From: SCRD01 sp046705285
GTDB taxonomy: Bacteria; Acidobacteriota; Terriglobia; UBA7540
Assembly (NCBI GenBank): GCA_046705285.1
Contig: JBJKQK010000082.1
Location: 1-8,533 of the forward strand
DNA: 8,533 nt
Direction: 5' to 3'
Within the stretch, counting starts at the first letter, position 1. The number at the start of each line of letters is the position of its first letter. Below, piece after piece: positions 1-6,932 of this stretch. Both the position numbers and the translations under genes were made by a program. The notes below the pieces were generated by a model. That model saw nothing but the letters and a program-made list of their open reading frames with translations, made no database searches and was not told where the DNA came from.

Positions 1-1
1 T

Positions 2-259
2 GCTGCGCTGGCGGGGACTGAATCCCGGCGCCTTTCGCAGCGAGCCCGCGGGAGAAACCCTCTAAACAACACCTGGAGCGAAAAGACCGGCAGCGTGGCT
101 GCCCTGGTGGTCACTGACAACCGCAAGAATCTGCCGGCGCGCGGCCGGGAGGCGATCTTCGCCGAGATACCCCCCGTCAACCACGTCATCCTGCCGCACA
201 TCCCCAGCACGGATACCTGGATGGCACGGCAAGATCTTGACTGCGATTCATTGCTCTAA
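2..259 (+). CDS. 3' end of an unrecognised gene, possibly frameshifted
   Basis: The gene enters from the left edge and stops with TAA at 257-259. I do not recognise the product. The stretch from 68 on reads as real coding sequence: about 51 of 63 codons end in G or C, and it gives a mixed sequence including VAALVVTDN, RGREAIFAEIPPVNHVILPH and a tail ending LDCDSLL. Left of 68 the same frame stays open but turns arginine-rich and looks less protein-like. The +1 neighbour frame (3-65) reads better there (RGLNPGAFRSEPAGETL, then TAA at 63-65). Either a frameshift near 62-67 joins the two pieces, or 3-65 is the tail of one gene and 68-259 a remnant of another. The RGLNPGAFR string faintly recalls the C-terminus of SIS-domain sugar isomerases, but this is too weak for a call. 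The gene converges on the tRNA-Ser gene. Confidence 0.4.
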   Translation, partial: AALAGTESRRLSQRARGRNPLNNTWSEKTGSVAALVVTDNRKNLPARGREAIFAEIPPVNHVILPHIPSTDTWMARQDLDCDSLL

Positions 260-284
260 CTGACTGAATTCAAAGAAATAATGG

Positions 285-374
285 TGGCGGAGGGAGGAGG
301 ATTCGAACCCCCGAGCCCCTTCCGGGGCTAACGGTTTTCAAGACCGCCGGTTTCAACCGCTCACCCATCCCTCC
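285..374 (-). tRNA. tRNA-Ser (anticodon UGA)
   Basis: On the minus strand this is a complete 90-base class II tRNA that decodes UCA-type serine codons. The acceptor stem GGAGGGA (374-368) pairs perfectly with TCCCTCC (295-289). The discriminator is G and CCA is encoded (287-285). The anticodon stem CGGT/ACCG encloses loop CTTGAAA, with anticodon TGA at 340-338. A long variable arm, AGCCCC-GGAA-GGGGCT, marks it as a serine-type tRNA, and the T loop is TTCGAAT. No stem carries a disruptive mismatch, so it should be functional. It is transcribed leftward, away from the efflux operon. Confidence 0.97.
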
Positions 375-390
375 TGGGCGCGCAATCATT

Positions 391-419
391 AACTTACATG
401 CACTTCGCGGTGGCGTCAA
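391..419 (-). promoter_or_regulatory. sigma70-type promoter for tRNA-Ser
   Basis: Read on the minus strand there is a -35 box TTGACG (419-414), a spacer of exactly 17 bases and a -10 box TAAGTT (396-391). The -35 matches the consensus at five of six positions; the -10 is weaker but keeps T1, A2 and T6. The predicted start is near 384, giving a leader of about ten bases before the mature tRNA 5' end at 374. The bases after the -10 are GC-rich (GCGCGCCC), typical of growth-rate-controlled stable-RNA promoters. Confidence 0.6.
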
Positions 420-447
420 TCTCTGAGACCCGAGTGCCGGGGCTGTC

Positions 448-477
448 TCGACATCATAGGGCTTCGGAGGATGTTAT
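448..477 (+). promoter_or_regulatory. weak candidate promoter for the efflux operon
   Basis: TCGACA (448-453, one mismatch to TTGACA) is followed after 18 bases by TGTTAT (472-477, four of six to TATAAT). Transcription would start near 484 and give a leader of about 140 bases before the 112-residue gene at 625. It is the best plus-strand candidate I found between the tRNA and the first gene, but such matches arise by chance in a region this size. I saw no convincing operator for a metal-responsive regulator beside it. The leader contains one 7-bp inverted repeat, TGCTTCG (488-494) with CGAAGCA (528-534). Confidence 0.2.
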
Positions 478-624
478 GTCTTTCCAATGCTTCGGTCTCC
501 AGGTGGTGCAGAACGGACCCTCGGTGTCGAAGCAGAAGCGGCCGCAGCTCCGCCCAATAGAAAACGTGTACGATTGGTCTTCAATCCGCGCTGTTGCCCT
601 GGAGATGAAAAAGTAATAGTATCA

Positions 625-963
625 ATGGATATGAAGGGGCGGATCCTGCGTATTCTAGTGTTGCTGTGGCTTGCCTGGTACATTTGGGGACCGCTGGACC
701 CGGTGGTGGACTGCTGGGATTCGCCGCGCCAGACAATGTCTGACATGGAGCGCCAGGCCAATGGCACGGTGGTGCTGGTGGCTGTGGCATTTGCTCTTGC
801 GCCCCTGCACATCCGGAAATTGCGCGAGCGTTTTCACCGCAGTCTCCGGGCTGTTCGGAGCGTGGCGGTCGCTCCTGCCGCTTCTCTTGAACCGCTATGG
901 GCCGCTCTGGCCCCGATTCCCATACAGGCCATCCACGCGCCTCCGGTGCCGCTTCGCATTTAG
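625..963 (+). CDS. small double-TM membrane protein at head of efflux operon
   Basis: The gene encodes 112 residues of unknown function. Two hydrophobic helices are visible, about residues 5-23 (ILRILVLLWLAWYIW) and 47-63 (NGTVVLVAVAFALAPL). They flank a loop with clustered acidic and polar residues, DPVVDCWDSPRQ at about 25-36. After helix 2 comes a basic stretch (RKLRERFHRSLR), then a proline- and alanine-rich tail ending PPVPLRI. The basic residues on both outer sides suggest both ends are cytoplasmic and the 25-46 loop periplasmic. The frame is open back to 487, but the extra N-terminus looks non-coding. ATG 625 is chosen because the hydrophobic protein begins there; ATG 631 is also possible, and neither has a strong ribosome site. 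A 154-base gap with no evident gene follows before the channel gene. I recall similar short proteins ahead of such RND operons, which supports reality but gives no function. An accessory or assembly role is a guess. Confidence 0.6.
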   Translation: MDMKGRILRILVLLWLAWYIWGPLDPVVDCWDSPRQTMSDMERQANGTVVLVAVAFALAPLHIRKLRERFHRSLRAVRSVAVAPAASLEPLWAALAPIPIQAIHAPPVPLRI

Positions 964-1102
964 ACCTTCGTCGATAGCCTACCGAACATTCTGTGCGGCG
1001 TAGTGTCTTTCTGCGCGGCGCAACCCATCCAAATACTGGATACCTTCGGTTCATGGCTCCGCCAGTCCCGGCTGTCGGCGCCCGCACCATGGGAAAACCC
1101 GG

Positions 1103-1109
1103 AAAGGAG
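1103..1109 (+). promoter_or_regulatory. ribosome binding site for the channel gene
   Basis: AAAGGAG lies eight bases before ATG 1118. It is the strongest Shine-Dalgarno match in the window and fixes that start, because the encoded N-terminus is then immediately a lipoprotein signal. Confidence 0.75.
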
Positions 1110-1117
1110 CACGGCTG

Positions 1118-2581
1118 ATGAAGTGGCTAATCGTTGCTCTTGTCGCCGCGACGGGACTTACGGCGTGCGCGCCCGTCGTACACTATCACCCCAAACCCAT
1201 CGCCCCAGCGGCTACGGCGGCGCAGCTTGAAGGCCGCTCGCTGAGCGACCCGGGGCTGCGCCGGTTTATGGAGACGAACCTTCACCACAAACTTGCCACC
1301 TGGCCGCTGAAATCCTGGGACCTAGATGATCTGGCGCTGGCCGGCTATTATTTCAATCCGCAAATGCAGATTGCGCGCGCCCAGGCAGAGGCGGCACGGG
1401 CGGCCATCATCACAGCCGGCGAGCGGCCGAATCCCACGTTCCGCATGCGGCCCGGAATTCCCAGTCCTTACCTTTACACATTGGACCTCCTTTTCACCAT
1501 TCAGACTGAGGGCAGGCGCAAGATTATGGTGGAACAGGCCAAAGATTTGACTGCGGCCGCCCGGCTGAACCTTGCGCAGGCAAGCTGGAAGGTCTACAGC
1601 AACGTTCGTGCGTCTCTGGTCAGCTATTTCCTGGCCACACGCGAGGTGAGCCTTCTGAAACTTGAGCAGCGACTGCAGACTCACCGTGTATCGCTCCTTC
1701 GCGCCAGGTTTGTTGCGGGAGACATCTCTCGGCCGACGGTCGATGATGCCCGCCTTTCGCTGCTCCAGACGCACGTGGCGATACAAGCTGCCGAAGGACG
1801 AATTCCGGAAACACGCGCGGCCATAGCGGCGGCAATCGGCGTTCCGGTTACAGCCTTGAACGGCATCCAGCTCGTCTGGCCTGACTTCAGCCGACCGCTG
1901 AATGCAAAGTCAATTTCTTCCCAAAGTATCCAGCGTGACGCGGTTCTCAACCGGCTTGACGTCCGGAAGGCGCTGGCAGAATATGCCGCCGCCCAAGAGG
2001 CGCTGCAACTGCAGATTGCCAGGCAATACTCGAATATTCTGATTGGCCCTGGCTATAGCATCAGCGGGGACTACTTCAGATTGAGGTACGCGGTCACCCT
2101 GCCCATTTTTAATCGCAACCAGGGGCCCATCGCACAAGCGGAAGCTCAACGCAAGGAGGCGGCCGCGGCTTTTCTTACCACTCAGGCCAACGCCATTGCC
2201 CAAAGCGAAGAGGCGCTGGCTCGTTACCGGGACGCTTGGCGTCAACTCCACGGGACGGATGAGGCTCTCATGGAATTTGAGCACGTGTTCATTCCTAAAG
2301 AGCGCCGCACGGTGGCCGCAGGAGAAGCGGGGAGGTTGGCGCTGAATGCCGTCCTTCTCCAAAGACCTGGCATGGCTCAAACCTGGCTCACCGCCCTAGG
2401 CCGGACCCAAACCGCTCTGGGCACGCTTGAGAATGCGGTTCAGCGCCCGCTCGATCCGGATGAGATGGTGCTGCCCGCGAGGTCTGCGCCTTCCAAACAG
2501 GACGGCTTGAAGACCTACAACAGTTCGAAACCTGCCGTGAAGAAGCGCGGCGCTGCAGGAAGCCAAATGAGGATCCCATGA
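1118..2581 (+). CDS. TolC/CusC-family outer-membrane efflux lipoprotein
   Basis: The 487-residue product should be the outer-membrane channel of the tripartite pump encoded downstream. The N-terminus (MKWLIVALVAATGLTAC) is a lipoprotein signal with lipobox L14-T15-A16-C17; the +2 residue is Ala, compatible with outer-membrane sorting. Two outer-membrane efflux (OEP) repeats are visible. The first, about 70-240, has the long helix NPQMQIARAQAEAARAAI at 80-97. The second, about 280-440, has LDVRKALAEYAAAQEAL at 280-296 and the signature TLPIFNRNQGPIAQAEA at 327-343, which in this family precedes the second coiled-coil hairpin. The length fits CusC/CzcC-type channels. The last 45 or so residues (from about 443) form a polar, lysine-rich tail with little similarity to the family core. 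Its stop overlaps the next start as ATGA, so channel and adaptor are probably translationally coupled. Assignment to the family is firm; the substrate is not shown. Confidence 0.93.
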   Translation: MKWLIVALVAATGLTACAPVVHYHPKPIAPAATAAQLEGRSLSDPGLRRFMETNLHHKLATWPLKSWDLDDLALAGYYFNPQMQIARAQAEAARAAIITAGERPNPTFRMRPGIPSPYLYTLDLLFTIQTEGRRKIMVEQAKDLTAAARLNLAQASWKVYSNVRASLVSYFLATREVSLLKLEQRLQTHRVSLLRARFVAGDISRPTVDDARLSLLQTHVAIQAAEGRIPETRAAIAAAIGVPVTALNGIQLVWPDFSRPLNAKSISSQSIQRDAVLNRLDVRKALAEYAAAQEALQLQIARQYSNILIGPGYSISGDYFRLRYAVTLPIFNRNQGPIAQAEAQRKEAAAAFLTTQANAIAQSEEALARYRDAWRQLHGTDEALMEFEHVFIPKERRTVAAGEAGRLALNAVLLQRPGMAQTWLTALGRTQTALGTLENAVQRPLDPDEMVLPARSAPSKQDGLKTYNSSKPAVKKRGAAGSQMRIP

Positions 2582-3621
2582 AAAGAGATCGGTTCCCCTG
2601 GATTGCCGTCGTGGCGACGGTCTTTCTTTTTGCCGTGATTTTCTCGCACATTCTGGCGGGCGCCCCCGAAAAGCGGGCCGCTCAGTCGAAAACTACCGCG
2701 ACTTCGCCTCGCGCGGCCGAACGGAACGGCGAGATTGTCGTTCATCTCAATCCGAAAACGCAGTCGCATCTCGGCATTCGCGAAGCCCGGCTAAAACCAG
2801 CCCGCGAACGGAAGCAGAGGTCTCTTCCGGCCATGGTGCTGCCCGTTGATAAGCTGGCCGCGCTGGTTTCCGCTTATGACGCGGCCGGCGCCCGATTGCA
2901 GAAAGCGGAAATCACCGCCAAAGTCTCCCGGCAGGAATATGACCGGCTCAAGAAACTTTATCGTGACCAGCAGAACGTTTCGCAGAAAGCCGTCCAGACG
3001 GGCGCGGGCGTTTACCGCAATGCCCAGGTGGACGTTCAACTGGCGCGCACCAACCTTTCGCTCGCCGCTGCGGCCGTCCTTCAGAACTGGGGCGAAGCCA
3101 TCACCGGCTGGCTGGGGCATGACGCTGCCCGGTTGCAGCGGGTGCTTCTGCGCCAGGACGTGCTGGTCGAGATGACGCTGCCGATGGGTGAAACCTTCGT
3201 AGCGCCGTCCGGCATCGAGTTCAGTTTGCCGGCGGGCGGACGGGCCTACGCCCGGTTCATCTCGGCGTTCCCGCAAGTGGACCCGCGCGTCCAGGGCGTT
3301 GGCTACCTCTACGTCACGAAGGCGCGCCCGGGATTGGCTCCCGGAATCAACCTCATCGCGCATTTCGGCGTGGGCGCGCTGAGACGCGGTGTTGTTGTGC
3401 CTTCCAGCGCAGTTGTGTGGCTGCACGGCGAAGCCTGGGCGTATGTGGCCACCGGGCCGGAGACTTTCGTACGGAGGGAGGTCCCGACGGACGTGCCTGT
3501 TTCCGGCGGATGGTTTGTGGCTCATGGCTTTGCGCCCCGCGCCTCCGTCGTGACGCGAGACGCCCAGCAGGTCCTTGGTGTCGAGTTGACGCCCTCATCC
3601 GCGGGGTTGGGAGATGACTGA
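2578..3621 (+). CDS. RND efflux periplasmic adaptor lacking an obvious lipoyl domain
   Basis: The 347-residue product is the membrane-fusion (adaptor) subunit that links channel to pump. A single N-terminal hydrophobic segment (about 8-28) anchors it or acts as an export signal; there is no lipobox cysteine. Residues about 92-170 form an alpha-helical hairpin (DKLAALVSAYDAAGARLQ, then EYDRLKKLYRDQQNVSQKAV). A beta-barrel-like part follows at about 188-265, then the membrane-proximal part with GVVVPSSAVVWLHGEAWAYV at 271-290 and a GGWFVAHGF turn near 310-318. The C-terminal parts match CusB/CzcB-type adaptors. The usual lipoyl half-motifs around the hairpin are not seen: the chain goes from MVLPVDKL straight into the helix. 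It is also shorter than the roughly 400 residues typical of CusB. Its ATG lies in the channel stop (ATGA), with GAGGA at 2569-2573 as ribosome site. Confidence 0.88.
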   Translation: MKRDRFPWIAVVATVFLFAVIFSHILAGAPEKRAAQSKTTATSPRAAERNGEIVVHLNPKTQSHLGIREARLKPARERKQRSLPAMVLPVDKLAALVSAYDAAGARLQKAEITAKVSRQEYDRLKKLYRDQQNVSQKAVQTGAGVYRNAQVDVQLARTNLSLAAAAVLQNWGEAITGWLGHDAARLQRVLLRQDVLVEMTLPMGETFVAPSGIEFSLPAGGRAYARFISAFPQVDPRVQGVGYLYVTKARPGLAPGINLIAHFGVGALRRGVVVPSSAVVWLHGEAWAYVATGPETFVRREVPTDVPVSGGWFVAHGFAPRASVVTRDAQQVLGVELTPSSAGLGDD

Positions 3622-3709
3622 AGCGGTGTGGAACGCTACAAAAGGGGCCATGACGCAGCGAGGTCTCATGAGCAGCTTGGCTGAGCAGGCAGGGGACAGG
3701 AAGCAATAA
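3614..3709 (+). CDS. possible 31-residue ORF bridging adaptor and pump
   Basis: This short frame begins at an ATG eight bases before the end of the adaptor gene (ATGACTGA) and ends with TAA sharing its last A with the pump start (TAATG). It encodes 31 polar residues starting MTEAVWNATKGAMTQRG and ending AGDRKQ, with no membrane segment or recognisable motif. GGGG at 3603-3606 and GGGAG at 3609-3613 could serve as ribosome site. Its arrangement would pass ribosomes from adaptor to pump without a gap. A chance open frame of this length is not rare at this base composition and codon third positions are only moderately G/C-rich, so it may simply be a spacer. The pump also has its own ribosome site, AGGAAG at 3698-3703, five bases before its ATG. 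Confidence 0.25.
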   Translation: MTEAVWNATKGAMTQRGLMSSLAEQAGDRKQ

Positions 3710-6700
3710 TGTTAAGAGCCATCGTTCGAACGGCTTTGCATCGAAAGGGAATCATTCTGGCGCTGGCAGCCGCTTTTTTGGGCTACGGAGTTTATTCCCT
3801 GACGCAGGCCAAATACGACGTTTTTCCCGAGTTCGCGCCCCCGGTTGTCTCGATCATGACGGAAGCCCCCGGCCTTTCGCCCGAGCAGGTCGAACTGCTG
3901 GTGACGCAGCCCATTGAGTTCGCCATTTACGGCATCACGGGCATCCAGTCCATGATGTCGCAATCCATTCAGGGCCTGTCGAACGTGCAGGTGGTTTTCA
4001 ATCCCAGCAGTAGCGTTTATCTCGACCGCCAACTGGTCTCCGAACAGTTGGCCACGCTCGAAGGGCGGTTGCCTGCCGGCGTCCAGGCGCCGCTCATGTC
4101 GCCTCTTATGAGCTCGACCGGGGATGTGTTGGAACTGGGGATGACTTCCAGCACCATTTCGCTGATGCAACTGCGGACAGCCGCCGACTGGGTGGTCAAG
4201 CCGGCCTTGCTTGCCGTGCGCGGGGTGACGAATGCCGCCATCTGGGGCGGCCAGATCAAGCAGTATCAGATCCAGTTCATTCCCCGGCGGCTGGAGCAAT
4301 ACGACCTGAGCGTGAACCAGGTGCTGGCCGCGGCGCGGCGGGCGACGGGGGTGCGTGGCGGGGGCTTTATTGCCACCGCGAACCAGCGCTTCACCCTGCG
4401 GCCGGAAGGGCAGTCGCTCACCACCGGGGAACTGGCCAGCACCGTCCTGGTGCATCACAACGGCGTGAACGTCACGCTCGGCCAGGTGGCTCACGTAGTG
4501 GAAGCGCCTCAGCCGCCCATCGGGGCCGCGCTGGTGGACGGAAAGCCCGGTATCATCCTGCGAGTGAACGAGCAGTACGGGGCCAACACGCTCGCCGTTT
4601 CGCAGCGGATCGACCGGGCGATTGACGGCCTTCGCCCCACGCTGCGTCGCCAGGGCATCCATCTGGACGTGAATCTTTTCCGCCCTGCCACGTTTATCCA
4701 GACCGCCCTCAGCAATCTCCGCTCATCGCTGACCATCGGAGCTATCCTGGTGGTCATCGTCATCTTTCTTTTCCTTTTCGATTTTCATACAGCGGCGATT
4801 TCCTGCACGGCCATTCCGCTTTCGCTTCTGGCTGCGGTCACGGTGATGGACCACATGGGTTATACGCTTAACACCATGACGCTCGGCGGCCTCGCCATCG
4901 CCATCGGCGCGGTGGTGGACGACGCGGTGATCGACGTGGAAAACTTCCTTCGCCGCCTGCGCGAAAACCGTCACGCGGAAAATCCACGGCCGGTGCTTCC
5001 CGTGATCCTTGACGCCTCGATCGAAGTCCGCAGCGCGGTCGTGTACGCAACCTTCGCGGTGGCCCTGGTGTTTGTTCCCATCCTGATGATGAGCGGCATC
5101 GCGGGCGCCATCTTCCGTCCACTGGGAGTTACTTACATTCTTTCCGTCATGGCTTCCCTGTTGGTGGCGCTTACGGTGACGCCGGCCCTTTGCCTTTTGC
5201 TTCTCGGTAAGAAGACGCTGGTCAAACAGGAGCCTCCTCTTGTCCGCTGGCTGAAGGCGGGTTATGGCCACGTGCTGCTGTTTGTTGAGCGCGTGCCTGC
5301 TCTGGTGATTGTGGGCGTGCTGGCGCTGACTGCCTTTGGGCTTGCCGTGCTGCCCTCGTTCCGCTCCTCGTTTCTGCCCCCATTCCACGAAGGCGAGTAC
5401 ATTGTCCACATGGTAGGTGTGCCGGGCAGCTCGCTCAGGGATTCGCTGCGCGTGGGCAGGAAGGTGAGCAAGGCGCTGATGGCCGCGCCCTACGTCGCGA
5501 CGGTCGGCCAAAAGGCAGGCCGCGCCAGCCTCTCCTCAACCCGTGGCCCTTTTCAGAGTGAAATCGATGTGGCCCTCAAGACCCATCTCAACGGCGAGCA
5601 GAATGAAGCCGCGCTGGCGGGCATCCGCCGGGCGCTCAGGAAGTTTCCAGGCTTCACCTTTACCGTCAACACCTTCTTGAAGGAAAGGATGGAAGAGATC
5701 ATTTCCGGCTACACCGCTGCCGTCGTGCTCAATCTCTACGGGCCGCACCTGAGCGTACTGGACCAGAAAGCGCAGCAGGTGGCCCAAGTGCTCCGCTCGA
5801 TTCCGGGCGCCCGGGCGGTGCGGATTCAGTCGCCACCGGGAACGCCGCAAGTCATCGTCCGGCTCGTCCCGGCAGAGCTTAGGCGATGGGGCTTTGAACC
5901 GGTTTCGGTCCTCAATGCCGTCCAGACAGCTTTTGGTGGGCTCGATGTGGGCCAGGTCTATCAGGGCAATGAAGTTTTTAACGTCAATGTGATGCTCGAT
6001 CCAGTGGACCGGCGGAGCCCGACCAACGTTGCCGCGCTGCCACTCAGAAGCCCGGCGGGGAATTACGTCACGCTTGGCAAGATTGCCGATGTCTACGAGC
6101 GGTCCGGGCGATACGTGATCCTGCACAACGGCGGCCGCAGAGTGCAGACCATTACGTTGAACGTCGCCGGGCGCAGCGTCAATTCCTATGTCCGGCAGGC
6201 GCGGCGGGAGATTCGAACCAGGGTGAAGCTTCCCGCCAACAATTACTTTCGGTTCACCGGGACAGCAGAAGCGGCGGCAAAGTCACACCGCGAACTGCTG
6301 GTCCACGCGGCCCTGGCCGGACTCCTGATCGTCATCCTTCTTTCCGTGGTGATGATGAACTACCGAAACCTCCTGCTGGTCCTTGTGAATCTGCCTTTCG
6401 CGCTGATAGGAGGCGTCCTGGTTGCGTACATCACCGGCACGGCACTATCGCTCGGGGCCCTGATCGGCTTCGTCACGCTGTTTGGCATTACCCTGCGCAA
6501 TTCCATCATGCTGATTTCGCACTATGAGCATCTGGTCACAGAAGAGGGCATGACGTGGGGCCTGGATGCCGCCATCCGCGGCGCCTCTGAGCGCCTGGCG
6601 CCCATCTTGATGACGGCGACCGTCACCGGACTCGGCTTGCTGCCCTTGGCCCTCGGCACCGGCGATCCCGGGCGGGAAATTGAAGGGCCTATGGCCATCA

Positions 6701-6807
6701 TCATTCTCGGCGGACTGCTGACCTCGACGGCTTTGAATCTTCTCGTGCTGCCGACGCTGTCATTGCGGTATGGAAGATTTGAGAAGAGCGTGGGGGAAGC
6801 GGATTGA
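3709..6807 (+). CDS. HME-like RND efflux pump, inner-membrane subunit
   Basis: The 1032-residue product is a complete RND proton-antiporter of the CzcA/CusA branch. Twelve membrane helices are visible: TM1 about 14-31, TM2-TM6 about 341-500, TM7 about 529-550, and TM8-TM12 about 862-1018. Two large periplasmic loops (about 35-335 and 552-860) separate them, giving the duplicated RND layout. The TM4 proton-relay motif is GGLAIAIGAVVDDAVIDVEN (393-412), with D404, D405, D409 and E411. From a remembered alignment with CusA, D404 and E411 match its relay residues D405 and E412. The CusA methionine triad (M573, M623, M672) appears replaced, with H567 and E663 at two of the positions and a polar residue (Q616 or S617) at the third. 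The later part has CzcA-like APILMTATVTGLGLLPLALG (964-983). The pump therefore probably does not move Cu or Ag by the CusA route; its substrate (other metal ion or organic compound) is open. It is the third core gene of the efflux operon. Confidence 0.93.
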   Translation: MLRAIVRTALHRKGIILALAAAFLGYGVYSLTQAKYDVFPEFAPPVVSIMTEAPGLSPEQVELLVTQPIEFAIYGITGIQSMMSQSIQGLSNVQVVFNPSSSVYLDRQLVSEQLATLEGRLPAGVQAPLMSPLMSSTGDVLELGMTSSTISLMQLRTAADWVVKPALLAVRGVTNAAIWGGQIKQYQIQFIPRRLEQYDLSVNQVLAAARRATGVRGGGFIATANQRFTLRPEGQSLTTGELASTVLVHHNGVNVTLGQVAHVVEAPQPPIGAALVDGKPGIILRVNEQYGANTLAVSQRIDRAIDGLRPTLRRQGIHLDVNLFRPATFIQTALSNLRSSLTIGAILVVIVIFLFLFDFHTAAISCTAIPLSLLAAVTVMDHMGYTLNTMTLGGLAIAIGAVVDDAVIDVENFLRRLRENRHAENPRPVLPVILDASIEVRSAVVYATFAVALVFVPILMMSGIAGAIFRPLGVTYILSVMASLLVALTVTPALCLLLLGKKTLVKQEPPLVRWLKAGYGHVLLFVERVPALVIVGVLALTAFGLAVLPSFRSSFLPPFHEGEYIVHMVGVPGSSLRDSLRVGRKVSKALMAAPYVATVGQKAGRASLSSTRGPFQSEIDVALKTHLNGEQNEAALAGIRRALRKFPGFTFTVNTFLKERMEEIISGYTAAVVLNLYGPHLSVLDQKAQQVAQVLRSIPGARAVRIQSPPGTPQVIVRLVPAELRRWGFEPVSVLNAVQTAFGGLDVGQVYQGNEVFNVNVMLDPVDRRSPTNVAALPLRSPAGNYVTLGKIADVYERSGRYVILHNGGRRVQTITLNVAGRSVNSYVRQARREIRTRVKLPANNYFRFTGTAEAAAKSHRELLVHAALAGLLIVILLSVVMMNYRNLLLVLVNLPFALIGGVLVAYITGTALSLGALIGFVTLFGITLRNSIMLISHYEHLVTEEGMTWGLDAAIRGASERLAPILMTATVTGLGLLPLALGTGDPGREIEGPMAIIILGGLLTSTALNLLVLPTLSLRYGRFEKSVGEAD

Positions 6808-6920
6808 GCCAAAGGGCCGAAATCAGCAGGCGGCTCCAGGACGATGCTAACCTTCTGGTTGTGGCTGTCGAGTAGCCTATAGACTTGGGCGACTCAGCTT
6901 TCAATGGGGTCGCCGGAGGC

Positions 6921-6926
6921 AGAGGA
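6921..6926 (+). promoter_or_regulatory. ribosome binding site fixing the phosphoesterase start
   Basis: AGAGGA lies six bases before ATG 6933. The frame is open further back to a TTG at 6885, but that start has no comparable site and would add 16 unconserved-looking residues, so ATG 6933 is preferred. Confidence 0.65.
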
Positions 6927-6932
6927 ACAACG

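Noticed and set aside
488..534. Seven-bp inverted repeat TGCTTCG/CGAAGCA with a 33-base loop as an operator or riboswitch
   Set aside because: Repeats of this size are expected by chance several times in a window like this, and no riboswitch core is recognisable.
671..1003. Second plus-strand frame overlapping the 112-residue gene
   Set aside because: Trp/Arg-rich shadow; no sensible start, and the other frame gives clean TM helices and a natural terminus.
1027..1041. Small hairpin ATCCA-AATAC-TGGAT in the gap before the channel gene
   Set aside because: Five pairs only, with no T-run and no known regulatory motif.
581..1090. 169-codon minus-strand frame between tRNA and channel gene
   Set aside because: Its translation is low-complexity P/R/A/G-rich and it opposes the better supported 112-residue membrane protein.
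2791..3525. 244-codon minus-strand frame under the adaptor gene
   Set aside because: It mirrors the adaptor coding frame, has no motif and would have to overlap a well supported gene entirely.
3712..4662. 316-codon open frame on the minus strand inside the pump gene
   Set aside because: It lies wholly under a clearly coding pump segment and its translation is rich in H, Q, R and G, typical of antisense shadows in GC-rich genes.
4723..5511. 262-codon minus-strand frame with a striking His/Gln/Asp-rich translation
   Set aside because: The His/Gln/Asp bias is what the complement of hydrophobic TM2-TM7 codons produces; no domain is visible.
6803..6840. Inverted repeat GAGCC/GGCTC after the pump stop as a terminator
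   Set aside because: Only five pairs with a loop of about 20 bases and no following T-run, so it does not justify separating the pump and phosphoesterase transcripts.
6853..6883. Possible promoter (TTCTGG then TATAGA) before the phosphoesterase
   Set aside because: Poor -35, a 19-base spacer and only a moderate -10; not distinguishable from background.
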